A stretch of DNA of 64,000 nucleotides from Candidatus Saccharimonadota bacterium (GTDB lineage Bacteria > Patescibacteriota > Saccharimonadia > Saccharimonadales > Saccharimonadaceae). Positions 43,659 through 52,797 of this stretch are shown here, piece after piece. The notes beneath the pieces were generated by a model. The model was given only the letters and a program-made list of their open reading frames with translations. It had not been told where the DNA came from and did not search any database. How positions within the stretch are numbered: position 1 is the stretch's first letter; the number at the start of each line of letters is the position of its first letter. The stretch lies in contig JAFUEB010000004.1 in NCBI GenBank assembly GCA_017464135.1, forward strand, positions 271,049 through 335,048, in the 5' to 3' direction. A program made the translations under genes and the position numbers.

Positions 43659-44629
43659 ACTTTGACGAAGTCGTAAAAAAATACCCAGAAGCCAACTTTT
43701 TGCAATCGCTGGAGTATGGTAAGATGAATGAACTCCTTCACGATAAGGTGATTGTTTCTGATTTTAATGGACTAGGGCACGCGCTTATGATTGTCCGAAA
43801 TGCAAAGCGTGGACGCTACCTCGAAATCCCGTGTGGGCCACTCACGGATTGGACAAACAAGAAGACGATTAGGGCAGTATTTGACGAGATTACTAGGATT
43901 GGTAAGGCCGAAAAATGCGTATTTGTGCGCGTGCGTCCGCAACTAAATGGCAACGAAAAAAATCTAAAACTCCTCGAAACACTAGGGCTTAAGAAATCTC
44001 CAATGCATCTTGCGGCTGAACATACAGTGATGCTAGATCTTAGAAAATCCGAGGATGAACTACTCGCTGATATGCGTCGCCAAACTCGTTATGAGGTGCG
44101 CCGTGCTGATAAGCTCGGCATAAAGGTCGAAAAAGATGATTCGGAGGCATTATTTAAAGAATTCCATAAAGTGCAGGCCGAAACGGCAAAGCGCCAAGGA
44201 TTTGTGCCACCAAATCTCAATACTTTACTCGCTGAAAGAGAAGCGTTTAAGGGCAACATCGTGATTTACGTGGCAAAAACCGAAGAAGGTAAGCCGATCG
44301 CCTATGGCATGTTTATTAAGGGTGGCAAGGAAGGTGACTACTACGAAGCGGCTTCGACTGATCTAAACCGCAAGCTTCCAGGCGCATACGCTTTACTCTG
44401 GCAGGCTGCGAAAGATTTGAAGGCGGAAGGCTACGAACGGTTTAACCTCTGGGGAATTGCTCCGCCAAACCAGCCGAATCACCGCTACGCCGGCGTTACA
44501 ACCTTCAAGACCGGCTTTGGTGGCGAAGTGATTGAGTACGTGCCGGCACACGACTTAGTCTTATCGAAAATAGGATACTTAAAAGATTATATGGTGGAAG
44601 CAATTCGCAAGAAAAAGAGGCATTTATGA
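43655..44629 (+). CDS. FemX/FemAB-type aminoacyltransferase, copy 1
   Basis: 324 residues, twin GNAT domains of the FemABX family: NFLQSLEYGKMN at the start, YLEIPCGPLTDW, VRVRPQL, HTVMLDLRKSEDELLADMRRQTRYEVRRADKLGI and YYEAASTDLNRKLPGAYALLWQAAKDLK. Fem proteins move amino acids from aminoacyl-tRNA to the peptidoglycan stem lysine. The coiled-coil arm of S. aureus FemA is absent, as in Weissella FemX. ATGA overlaps on both sides. Confidence 0.92.
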   Translation: MNFDEVVKKYPEANFLQSLEYGKMNELLHDKVIVSDFNGLGHALMIVRNAKRGRYLEIPCGPLTDWTNKKTIRAVFDEITRIGKAEKCVFVRVRPQLNGNEKNLKLLETLGLKKSPMHLAAEHTVMLDLRKSEDELLADMRRQTRYEVRRADKLGIKVEKDDSEALFKEFHKVQAETAKRQGFVPPNLNTLLAEREAFKGNIVIYVAKTEEGKPIAYGMFIKGGKEGDYYEAASTDLNRKLPGAYALLWQAAKDLKAEGYERFNLWGIAPPNQPNHRYAGVTTFKTGFGGEVIEYVPAHDLVLSKIGYLKDYMVEAIRKKKRHL

Positions 44630-45645
44630 TTAGGGTAGAAACAGCAGTAAATCGAGAAATTTGGGACGAATTTATTAAATCCCACGAAGAGTCGAATTTC
44701 TTACAGTCCTTCGATTTTTACGAATTCCATCTTGCGCGTGGGAAAAAGGTGGTTCGGCGTCTATTTTATGTAGATGACGAGATCAAGGCGGCTTATGCTG
44801 GCGTCGTGGAAACCGCGAAGCGCGGGACTTACATGGCGATTGCCGGTGGTCCGATTATGGATTTCAAGAATAAAACACTGGTGAAGGCGGTATTTGACGA
44901 TATTAAAACTGAGGGGAAAAACCTCGGTTGTGCGTTTGTCCGCGTCCGTCCACAACTACCACTTTCCGATAAGTCTTTGAAGCTCATGAAGGATTTAAGC
45001 TTGAAAAAAGCGCCAATGTATCTCTCAGTAGAGTATGCTGGCGTACTCGATTTAAGAAAGAGCGAAGAAGAGATGCTCGCGAATGCATCACAAGGCTTTA
45101 GAAGGAAACTCCGCAAGGCCGAAAAAGCCGGAATCACAGTGGAAACTTCCACCGACCCAAAGATTGTGAAGACTTTTTACGAACTCGAAGTGAAGCACGC
45201 AAAACGTCAGGGTTTTGTGGCATTTTCGGAAAGTTTCCTCACGAAGCAATTCGAAGCTTTTTCTAAAAATGACGAAGTCATTATGTATACTGCAAAGAAA
45301 GATGGCGAGATTTTAGCCCAGAATTTCATGATTTTTTACGGACCAGAAGCGAGCTACCATTACGGCGTATCGTCGGATCTTGGTACGAAGTATTCCGCAG
45401 CGCCGCTCCTACACGTGGAAGCGATGCGCGAAGCTAGAAGGCGCGGCATGATTCGCTACAATTTGTGGGGAATTGTGGGGCTCGAAGAAAAATCCCATCG
45501 TTTTTACGGCGTATCAGAGTTTAAGCGTTCATTCGGTTGCGATGAGCTAAAATACACCCCGGCGCACGACCTAGTTTTGAAGCCAGCCAAATACCAACTT
45601 ACGAAACTCGTCGAGTCGACCAGGAAACGCATTCGCCACGTCTAA
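44626..45645 (+). CDS. FemX/FemAB-type aminoacyltransferase, copy 2
   Basis: 339 residues, paralogue of the preceding gene with the same landmarks (NFLQSFDFYEFH, GGPIMDF, VRVRPQLPLSDKSLKLMKDL, GVLDLRKSEEEMLANASQGFRRKLRKAEKAGI, YHYGVSSDLGTKYSAAPLLHVEAM, CDELKYTPAHDLVLKP tail). Two tandem copies suggest two successive additions, as FemA and FemB do. Last gene of the operon; the next promoter lies at about 45700. Confidence 0.92.
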   Translation: MIRVETAVNREIWDEFIKSHEESNFLQSFDFYEFHLARGKKVVRRLFYVDDEIKAAYAGVVETAKRGTYMAIAGGPIMDFKNKTLVKAVFDDIKTEGKNLGCAFVRVRPQLPLSDKSLKLMKDLSLKKAPMYLSVEYAGVLDLRKSEEEMLANASQGFRRKLRKAEKAGITVETSTDPKIVKTFYELEVKHAKRQGFVAFSESFLTKQFEAFSKNDEVIMYTAKKDGEILAQNFMIFYGPEASYHYGVSSDLGTKYSAAPLLHVEAMREARRRGMIRYNLWGIVGLEEKSHRFYGVSEFKRSFGCDELKYTPAHDLVLKPAKYQLTKLVESTRKRIRHV

Positions 45646-45717
45646 AAAATCATGGTCATTTAGTATTATTTTTGGTGTTTTTTATGCTATAATAAGCATA
45701 AGTAATAAAGGATTTTT

Positions 45718-46368
45718 ATGGCACATATTAACCGAAGATTTATCGATAAGCATTGGCTGGTCTTCATTGTTCGTGGTGGTCTAGCTGGCCTTTTTGGGTT
45801 CTTTGCTTTGTTTAGCAACTTAAACAACTGGGAATCCATCATTGCAATTATTAGCGTATTCTTGCTCGCAATGGGTATTATCGATTCGGTTGGTGCGCTT
45901 TATAGTTCTACGAAAAAGCATGGCTGGGTGAACTCCGTGATTGATGCACTCGTCGATGTGGTCGCGGCACTTGCGCTATTATTCTTCGCCCGCGATAATT
46001 TGGTCGCCTGCTTAATTATTGTTGCTGCCTATACCTTTGCATCTGGTATCATCGATATCTTACATAGCTTCCTTTCTACGGTCGATCCAACCGATCGTTT
46101 TATCCGTGCACTCGTCGGTGCGCTTGGCGCCGTGATGGGCTTTGTGATTCTGAACGCTGGCGATTTCGAAACCAGCACCTTTATTCGCTTCTTCGGTGCA
46201 TACATGCTGATTGTTGGCATTTCGAGCTTGATTTACGGTGCACACAACCGTGCTCAGAACATTGAAGACAAGATTGCTAGAAAAGAAGCTCGCGTTAAAA
46301 AAGTTGTCAAAAAATCCGCTAAAAAAGTTGTCGCAAAAAAAGCCGTTAAATCTGTTAAGAAGCACTAA
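45718..46368 (+). CDS. DUF308/HdeD-like membrane protein with Lys-rich tail
   Basis: 216 residues with six short hydrophobic helices in pairs, each pair followed by G-x-x-D/S as in DUF308 (GGLAGLFGFFAL, LLAMGIIDSVGAL, FASGIIDILHSF, LMLIVGISSLIYG pattern). The C-terminal 45 residues are almost only Lys, Ala and Val (KKVVKKSAKKV), a possible nucleic-acid or surface-charge tail. AAAGGA before ATG; TGCTATAAT at about 45702. Confidence 0.82.
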   Translation: MAHINRRFIDKHWLVFIVRGGLAGLFGFFALFSNLNNWESIIAIISVFLLAMGIIDSVGALYSSTKKHGWVNSVIDALVDVVAALALLFFARDNLVACLIIVAAYTFASGIIDILHSFLSTVDPTDRFIRALVGALGAVMGFVILNAGDFETSTFIRFFGAYMLIVGISSLIYGAHNRAQNIEDKIARKEARVKKVVKKSAKKVVAKKAVKSVKKH

Positions 46369-46410
46369 ATTAAGCATTTTTATGTTATAATAAATGCTTA
46401 AGGAGGACGA

Positions 46411-47283
46411 ATGTCTGTCAAAAAGGCAATTATTACTGATGCTGGCTTTGCGAGCCGGTATCTACCTATCACTAAAACAATTCCAAAAGCAATGATACCA
46501 ATGGGCGCAAAGCCTGTCATGCAGCTCTGCGTAGAGGAATGTGCCGAGGCCGGGATTGAGGAAATCGTGATTGTGGCGACCCCAAATACGATGGGACGCC
46601 AGATTTATGATGACTATTTCCACAATTCATCCGAAAACGTGAAAGCTTTGCTCGAAAAACAGGGCAAAATGGAACGTTTCGAACCAGTCGAAAAAGTACT
46701 GCATCTACCGAAAATTACTGTAATTGAGCAGGATGCCAGTTTGCCATATGGTAATGGCTCGCCGATTCTTTCTGCTAAGCAGTTCGTCGAAAACGAGGAA
46801 GCCTTCGTGGTGCTTTATTCAGATGATTTAATCTTTGGTGAAGGTGATGTTAAAACTCTGATTGAAACTTATGAGCAAAACAAAAATGCCAAAGCCGTAA
46901 TTGCCGCTCAAGAAATGCCGGAAGAAGTTTGGAATAAGTACGGCATGATTGCCTTAAAAGAAAACGGTACTTTGTCCCATATCGTTGAAAAACCAAAAAC
47001 TCCTGATTTGTCACCAAGCAATTTGACTTCCTATGGTCGTTATCTATTAACCCCAGAAGTCTTTGACTATCTCGTTCCAACCAACACTGGGCTTGATGGT
47101 GAGCTTTGGACGGTGGATGCAATTACGAAACTCGCCGAGGTTGGCGATGTAGTGGTTGCCAGAAGCAAAGGCAAATGGATTACGACTGGTGATCCAAAGA
47201 ATTATTTCTTAGCACATCTTGAATATTCGCTCAAATATTCAGACTATGGTGATGCCGTACGAAAATTCGTCGCTGAAAACTAA
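46411..47283 (+). CDS. galU-like: UTP-glucose-1-phosphate uridylyltransferase family, altered nucleotide loop
   Basis: 290 residues with GalU order: the N-terminal loop, KAMIPMGAKPVMQLCVEECAEAGIEEIVIV, LPYGNGSPILSAKQFV, LYSDDLIFG, IVEKPK and GRYLLTPEVFDYL. The strict G-x-G-T-R of the NTP loop is DAGFASRYLPITK, losing two glycines, so activity or nucleotide choice may differ. UDP-glucose would feed glycans and glycolipids. AGGAGG before the ATG, TGTTATAAT near 46383. Confidence 0.88.
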   Translation: MSVKKAIITDAGFASRYLPITKTIPKAMIPMGAKPVMQLCVEECAEAGIEEIVIVATPNTMGRQIYDDYFHNSSENVKALLEKQGKMERFEPVEKVLHLPKITVIEQDASLPYGNGSPILSAKQFVENEEAFVVLYSDDLIFGEGDVKTLIETYEQNKNAKAVIAAQEMPEEVWNKYGMIALKENGTLSHIVEKPKTPDLSPSNLTSYGRYLLTPEVFDYLVPTNTGLDGELWTVDAITKLAEVGDVVVARSKGKWITTGDPKNYFLAHLEYSLKYSDYGDAVRKFVAEN

Positions 47284-47311
47284 TGTGTTATAATTTAGAA
47301 AAGGAGAGTTT

Positions 47312-47611
47312 ATGAATATAGCGGAGTGGATTATTGTAGTAATACTAAGTGTTACTCTATTTATCTTCCTCATCGTAGGAATCATATTAATGCTAAAAGT
47401 CTTTGGCCTAGTGGACGAAGCGAAGAAGATGATCGCAAAGGGCCAAGATATTGCCGACAATGCGAACGGCGTCGTGTCCAATGTAAAGGGTATGACTTCG
47501 ATTGGAGGCGCAGTGGAGAAGTTGGTGGACAAGTACATTAATCAAAAGTTAAAAGATGAGCCGAAGAAGGAGAAAAAAGAAGATGGCGAAGGAAAAGACG
47601 GAAAAAAGTAG
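47312..47611 (+). CDS. Small membrane protein with charged tail
   Basis: 99 residues. One transmembrane helix (5-30), an amphipathic stretch (VDEAKKMIAKGQDIADNANGVVSNVKGM) resembling DUF948/YtxH-neighbour proteins, then Lys/Glu/Asp/Gly tail. AAAGGAGAG before ATG. TGTTATAAT lies at 47287-47292 in the short gap after galU. Its last 29 nt overlap the next gene. Function unknown. Confidence 0.72.
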   Translation: MNIAEWIIVVILSVTLFIFLIVGIILMLKVFGLVDEAKKMIAKGQDIADNANGVVSNVKGMTSIGGAVEKLVDKYINQKLKDEPKKEKKEDGEGKDGKK

Positions 47612-47846
47612 CAGTGGTGCAGGAAAGTTTTTCCTCGGAGCTGCCCTTGGTGCAATTGCTGGTGCAGTAGCTGGCAAATTCATTCATGACAAAGTTAAAG
47701 AAGCTGAAAAAGAATGCGCTCCAGATGGTGAGTGCGAGTGCGGCCCTGATTGCGATTGCGATGGTTGCAAGTGCGAAAAAGAGCCAAAAGAAGCTGACAA
47801 AAAAGAAGAAAAAGTCGAAAAAGCTGAGAAGAAAAAGAAAGCTTAG
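47583..47846 (+). CDS. YtxH-like small protein with a cysteine cluster
   Basis: 87 residues from ATG 47583. A Gly/Ala-rich hydrophobic helix (FFLGAALGAIAGAVAGKFIHDKVKEAEKE) as in YtxH-like proteins is followed by seven cysteines in about 20 residues with spacing C-x6-C-x-C-x3-C-x-C-x2-C-x-C, rich in Asp, Glu and Gly, and then a Lys/Glu tail. The cluster looks like a metal-binding site at the membrane. GGAG of the upstream gene end serves as ribosome site. dnaE begins 6 nt after its stop. Confidence 0.75.
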   Translation: MAKEKTEKSSSGAGKFFLGAALGAIAGAVAGKFIHDKVKEAEKECAPDGECECGPDCDCDGCKCEKEPKEADKKEEKVEKAEKKKKA

Positions 47847-47852
47847 TTCTAC

Positions 47853-50800
47853 ATGGAACTGAAGCCGAGCGATTTCGTGCATCTGCACAACCACACCCAT
47901 TACTCTTTACTAGATGGGTTAACTAAGATACCTGAATTAGTTGACTTCGTAAAGAATGACGGGATGGAAGCAGTTGCGGTGACCGATCATGGTACCATGA
48001 GCGGCTTAGTTGAGCTCTATAAATGTTGTAACGATGCCGGGATTAAGCCACTACTTGGTCTCGAATCATATGTAGCGGCCCGCAAAATGACCGACCGTGA
48101 CCCAGCGCACGATAAGCAAAGGTTTCACATTACTTTAATTGCGATGAATAATAAGGGTTTTGAAAACCTTTGTCGCATCATGAGTAATGCTGAAGAATAT
48201 GGTAAGTATTACAAACCGCGCACCGATCACGATGAGCTCGAAAAATATAACGAGGGAATCATCTGTCTATCTGGTTGTATGGGCTCCGAGATTTCGGAAG
48301 CGATTCGCGCTGGCGACGATAAACGAGCGATCGAATTAATTAAGTGGTATAAGGGTGTTTTTGGCGACCGCTTCTATCTTGAAATGCAAGATCACGGTCA
48401 TCCGAAGTCCAGTACGCATTCCGAAGAACAGAAACGCGTAAATGATTGGCACATGGCACATGCGAAGGAGCTCGGGATTCCTCTAGTCGTGACTTGCGAC
48501 GCGCACTATTTGAAAAAAGAAGATCAAGATGCGCACGAAGTTTTACTTTGTATTGGTACGGCAGCCAATCTATCCGACCAAAATCGCATGACTTTACGCG
48601 ATTACGATTTGCATGTGATTCCGGCGAGAGAAATCATCGACCACTGGAAGGATACTTGCCCAGAAGCCGTGCTAAACACCAAGAAGATTGCCGACCGCTG
48701 CAATGTGGATTTGCAACTTGGCCGCATCTTGATTCCGAAATTTCCAGTACCGGACGGCGAAGACGAGAAGACTTATCTTGATAAACTCGTGTTCCAAGGT
48801 TTGACTTACCGTTATGCTGGAAAGAAACTCGAAGAGACGACGAAGCTTACCGTACCGGAATGTCGTAAATTACTTGAAGAAGCCGACAAGGAACGAGACG
48901 ACCTACATAAAGTTTTGCCACGCATCGATTATGAGCTATCCGTGGTAGATAAAATGGGCTACAACGGCTATTTCTTAATCGTGCAGGACTTCATCAACTG
49001 GGGCAAAAGCCAACGCATTGTGTATGGCCCAGGACGTGGCTCGGCAGCCGGTTCGATTCTCGCTTATGCGCTCCGTATTACGGAACTTGATCCATTAAGG
49101 TACGATCTGCTTTTTGAAAGATTTTTGAATCCAGACCGTATTTCAATGCCAGATATCGATACCGATATCCAGGATACTCGGCGTGACGAGGTGATTGAAT
49201 ATTGTACACGTAAATACGGCGAGGGCAGAGTATCAAATATCGCAACCTTTGGTAAGATGATGGCGAAAAACGCCGTGCGCGATGTGGCACGTGTGCTCGA
49301 AGTACCATACGCCGAAGCCGACCGGATTGCAAAAATGGTACCGGATCCAGTGATGGGGCATCATGTGAAGCTCGCTGACGCAATTAAAGATGTGCCGGAT
49401 TTGAAACATGAATATGAAACCAACCCGACCGCGAAGGAAGTGATTGATTTTGCCTCTAGGCTCGAGGGGACGATTAGAAACCACGGCGTGCACGCTTGTG
49501 GCGTGATTATTGCACCAGATGATTTAGTGAAGTTCTTGCCACTCGAAGTCTCGGCAAAAGGCCCGATTGCCGCACAGTTCCCAATGGGCCAGGTTGAGGA
49601 ACTTGGGCTCCTTAAAATGGACTTTCTTGGACTTTCAAACTTGTCCGTGATTAATAACGCGCTTCGTATGATTCGCAAAGTCTATCATGACGATATCAAT
49701 CTATCCGCCCTGCCACTTGACGATGAAAAGACTTACGAACTCTTGCAGCGAGCAGAAACGACTGGTGTCTTCCAGCTAGAATCGGCCGGCATGAAGCGTT
49801 ATCTCAAAGATTTGAAGGCATCTACCTTTGAAGATATTATCGCTATGGTGGCGCTTTATCGTCCGGGCCCGATGCAGTTTATCGATTCATTCATTAAACG
49901 TAAACACGGCGAAGAGCCAATTACTTATCTTCATCCGGGGCTCGAGAATTCACTGAAGAATACTTATGGCATTATGATTTACCAGGAACAGTTCATGCAG
50001 ATTTCAAAGGAATGGTGTGGCTTTACCGGTGGCCAGGCGGATACGCTCCGTAAAGCTGTAGGTAAGAAAAAAGTCGACCTCATGAAGAAGGTGAAGCCGG
50101 AATTTATCAAGGGTGCCATCGAAATTGGTGGCGCAACCGAAGAAATTGCCGAGAAATTCTGGAGCCAGCTCCTCGACTTCGCAAACTACTGTTTTAACAA
50201 GTCTCACGCCGCGTGTTACGCCTTGATTGCTTATTGGACGGCATATTTAAAGGCGCACTATCCGGATGCCTTTATGGCGGCTCTAATGACGTCAGACATG
50301 CGTTGGACGGATCGTCTCGCAATTGAAATTGCCGAATGTAAACGCATGGGGCTGAAGGTACTCGGGCCGGACATCAACCAGTCTTATGGTGATTTCGGTA
50401 TCGTGGGTGGCGAAAAAACCATTCGCTTTGGGCTGTCTGGTATTAAGAGTATGGGTAAAGCGCTCGTTGAAGATGTCGTGATTCCAGAGCGCGATAAGAA
50501 TGGCCCGTTTAAATCGGTTTGCGATTTCGCGAAGCGCGTAGATTCAACCAAGTTTAATAAGAAATCTTGGGAAGCGGCGATTAAGACTGGTGCGTTTGAC
50601 CGGTTTGCTTCGCGTTCGGATTTACTATTTAACCTTGAAGCGATTCAAGCATATGGCGCAAAGTGCCAAAAGGATGTGGGTTCCGGGCAAACTGATTTGT
50701 TTGCAATGATGGGTGATGTGGGAGCGATTCCGGAAGTGGAGATTAAACCTTCACCAACCCAATTCTCGGACAAGGAACAGCTCTTGTGGGAGCGCGATTT

Positions 50801-51563
50801 GATGGGACTTTATCTCTCGGCTCATCCACTCGATAAATACGATGTTTATTTCGATGAACAAACCCATCCGTATGATTTAATTACGCCAGAGAATAACAAT
50901 AAGATTGTGACGATTGGTGGTATTATCACGAATGTCCGCACGATTCTTACGAAAAAAGGCGACAAGATGGCATTTATTAAGATGGAGAACAAGTCGGCAG
51001 AAACTGAATTCATTGTGTTCCCAAGTGTATTCCAAGAATGTGGCGCGAAACTTGTGGTGGATAATGTAGTACGCGTGACCGGCAAGATTAATGCAACGGA
51101 TAAAGATGGCAATGTAACTTCCGATGCGAAAGTCACGGCGGATGCGGTTGAACTAATCTCGGATGAAATGCTTGAAGCGTATCAACCGACTGGTACGAAA
51201 CTCGCAGCGCCGGTGATGGCGGCGGGCGGTAAGAAGCGCTATGGCAAGTCTTCCGCGGAAAAGGTTTACGGACCAAAGAAAGACTCAGCGCCAGCTGAAC
51301 CGCCACGCATTATTACGACACCACCAAAAGATCCACTGAAAGAACGTTTGTATATTTTGATTGAAGATCCAGAGAATACGGAAATCCTTTCGGGAATTAG
51401 AAGGTTAGCAGGTATTCATCTTGGCATGCAAGATGTTGTACTTGTAATGAAGGATGGCGAAACTAAGCGTCCGCTCAAAATGCCGTTTAGAGTTGAAATT
51501 AATGATGAACTTTTGAAAGAATTAAAAGAACTTGTCGGCGAAGAAAAGGTCAAAGTTAAATAA
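47853..51563 (+). CDS. dnaE: DNA polymerase III subunit alpha
   Basis: 1236 residues, slightly long for DnaE1. PHP domain at the start (FVHLHNHTHYSLLDG, VTDHGTMSG), polymerase core with YGPGRGSAAGS, the catalytic acidic motif PDIDTDIQDTRRDE, SHAACYALIAYWTAYLKAHYP, tandem HhH and an OB fold (VTIGGIITNVRTILTKKGDKMAFI). Main replicative polymerase. No Shine-Dalgarno or -10 sits directly before ATG 47853, so it depends on coupling to the upstream small gene. Confidence 0.98.
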   Translation: MELKPSDFVHLHNHTHYSLLDGLTKIPELVDFVKNDGMEAVAVTDHGTMSGLVELYKCCNDAGIKPLLGLESYVAARKMTDRDPAHDKQRFHITLIAMNNKGFENLCRIMSNAEEYGKYYKPRTDHDELEKYNEGIICLSGCMGSEISEAIRAGDDKRAIELIKWYKGVFGDRFYLEMQDHGHPKSSTHSEEQKRVNDWHMAHAKELGIPLVVTCDAHYLKKEDQDAHEVLLCIGTAANLSDQNRMTLRDYDLHVIPAREIIDHWKDTCPEAVLNTKKIADRCNVDLQLGRILIPKFPVPDGEDEKTYLDKLVFQGLTYRYAGKKLEETTKLTVPECRKLLEEADKERDDLHKVLPRIDYELSVVDKMGYNGYFLIVQDFINWGKSQRIVYGPGRGSAAGSILAYALRITELDPLRYDLLFERFLNPDRISMPDIDTDIQDTRRDEVIEYCTRKYGEGRVSNIATFGKMMAKNAVRDVARVLEVPYAEADRIAKMVPDPVMGHHVKLADAIKDVPDLKHEYETNPTAKEVIDFASRLEGTIRNHGVHACGVIIAPDDLVKFLPLEVSAKGPIAAQFPMGQVEELGLLKMDFLGLSNLSVINNALRMIRKVYHDDINLSALPLDDEKTYELLQRAETTGVFQLESAGMKRYLKDLKASTFEDIIAMVALYRPGPMQFIDSFIKRKHGEEPITYLHPGLENSLKNTYGIMIYQEQFMQISKEWCGFTGGQADTLRKAVGKKKVDLMKKVKPEFIKGAIEIGGATEEIAEKFWSQLLDFANYCFNKSHAACYALIAYWTAYLKAHYPDAFMAALMTSDMRWTDRLAIEIAECKRMGLKVLGPDINQSYGDFGIVGGEKTIRFGLSGIKSMGKALVEDVVIPERDKNGPFKSVCDFAKRVDSTKFNKKSWEAAIKTGAFDRFASRSDLLFNLEAIQAYGAKCQKDVGSGQTDLFAMMGDVGAIPEVEIKPSPTQFSDKEQLLWERDLMGLYLSAHPLDKYDVYFDEQTHPYDLITPENNNKIVTIGGIITNVRTILTKKGDKMAFIKMENKSAETEFIVFPSVFQECGAKLVVDNVVRVTGKINATDKDGNVTSDAKVTADAVELISDEMLEAYQPTGTKLAAPVMAAGGKKRYGKSSAEKVYGPKKDSAPAEPPRIITTPPKDPLKERLYILIEDPENTEILSGIRRLAGIHLGMQDVVLVMKDGETKRPLKMPFRVEINDELLKELKELVGEEKVKVK

Positions 51564-51601
51564 AGAGGTGGGTTGCCCCCTTATGATATAATATATATGA
51601 T

Positions 51602-52018
51602 ATGGGAAAGCAGAAAAAACCAGATTTAGTGACGGTGAACCGCAGAGCGCATTATGATTATCAGCTCGGCGATGAGCTTGTTGCTGGGATGGTTTTAACG
51701 GGCCCAGAAGTCAGATTAATTCGTGACCACCATGTGCAACTAAAAGGTTCATTCGTGACGATTCGAAATGATGAACTATGGCTGAACAATTTGACACTTG
51801 GTGCGGATACGGCGAGGAACATCAAACTTCTCGCCACACGTAAACAAATCGCCAGTCTCGCCCGTGAAAAAGTGGCGGGCTCGACGATTGTGCCGGTCAA
51901 ATTACTTGGTGGCGACCGCCATATTAAACTCGTGATTGCGGTAGGTAAAGGTAAGAAGAAATACGATAAACGCGAAACGATTAAGAAACGTGATTTTGAA
52001 CGCGGGAGGTACGCATGA
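51602..52018 (+). CDS. smpB: SsrA-binding protein
   Basis: 138 residues. VNRRAHYDYQLGDELVAGMVLTGPEVRLIRDHHVQLKGSFV, LLATRKQIASL, GGDRHIKLVIAVGKGKKKYDKRETIKKRDFERG: the OB-fold and the KKxxDKR tail of SmpB. Partner of tmRNA in rescuing stalled ribosomes; the tmRNA gene is not in the window. TGATATAAT (51587-51592) ends 9 nt before ATG. xthA overlaps by ATGA. Confidence 0.95.
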   Translation: MGKQKKPDLVTVNRRAHYDYQLGDELVAGMVLTGPEVRLIRDHHVQLKGSFVTIRNDELWLNNLTLGADTARNIKLLATRKQIASLAREKVAGSTIVPVKLLGGDRHIKLVIAVGKGKKKYDKRETIKKRDFERGRYA

Positions 52019-52797
52019 AAATCTATTCTTGGAATGTGAATGGACTCCGCTCAGTGCTAAATAAGGGCGCATTTCAGGCGATGATTAAATCAGAAGCGCC
52101 GGATATTATTTGTTTGCAAGAAACGAAGGCCAAACAAGGTCAAGCGGAAGTCGATTTACCGGAATACGAAGAGCTTTGGAATTCAGCGGAGCGCGCTGGC
52201 TATTCTGGTACTGCCATCTTTACGAAACTAAAACCATTGTCTGTCAAAAATGTTTTACCAACTGAGATTAATATGACGGATGAATTTGGAAATCCTTTAA
52301 CAGAAGGTCGCGTTTTAACCGCCGAATTTGAAAACTTCTATCTCGTAAATGTCTATACGCCAAATTCGAAAAATGAACTAGAAAGGCTGTCACTCCGTGA
52401 GAAAAAATGGGATCCGGAATTTTTAAATTATCTGAAGGAACTCGAGAAAACTAAACCCGTTGTGACGTGTGGCGATTTTAATGCTGCGCACGAAGAAATC
52501 GATATTGCGCGCCCAAAAACCAACCATCATTCCGCTGGTTTTACGGATGAAGAAAGACAGGGAATTACGAATTTGATTAGCGCCGGTTTTATTGATACGT
52601 TCAGAAGCTTGCATCCGGATGAAGTTCGCTATACTTGGTGGAGCCACTGGGGTCACGCGCGCGAGAATAACGTCGGTTGGCGGATTGATTATTTCTTTGT
52701 TTCGAGCGCACTGAAAAGCAATTTGAAGTCGGCCAATATTCACGAAGAGTTAATGGGCTCGGACCACTGCCCAATTAGTATTGAATTGGAGTTTTAA
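52015..52797 (+). CDS. xthA: Exodeoxyribonuclease III (AP endonuclease)
   Basis: 260 residues. IYSWNVNGLRSVL, ICLQETKAKQGQ (metal Glu), VNVYTPNS, CGDFNAAHEEIDIARP, RIDYFFVSSALK and GSDHCPI (catalytic Asp-His) are the exonuclease III signatures. Cuts abasic sites. Overlaps smpB by 4 nt and the next gene by 1 nt. Confidence 0.97.
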   Translation: MKIYSWNVNGLRSVLNKGAFQAMIKSEAPDIICLQETKAKQGQAEVDLPEYEELWNSAERAGYSGTAIFTKLKPLSVKNVLPTEINMTDEFGNPLTEGRVLTAEFENFYLVNVYTPNSKNELERLSLREKKWDPEFLNYLKELEKTKPVVTCGDFNAAHEEIDIARPKTNHHSAGFTDEERQGITNLISAGFIDTFRSLHPDEVRYTWWSHWGHARENNVGWRIDYFFVSSALKSNLKSANIHEELMGSDHCPISIELEF

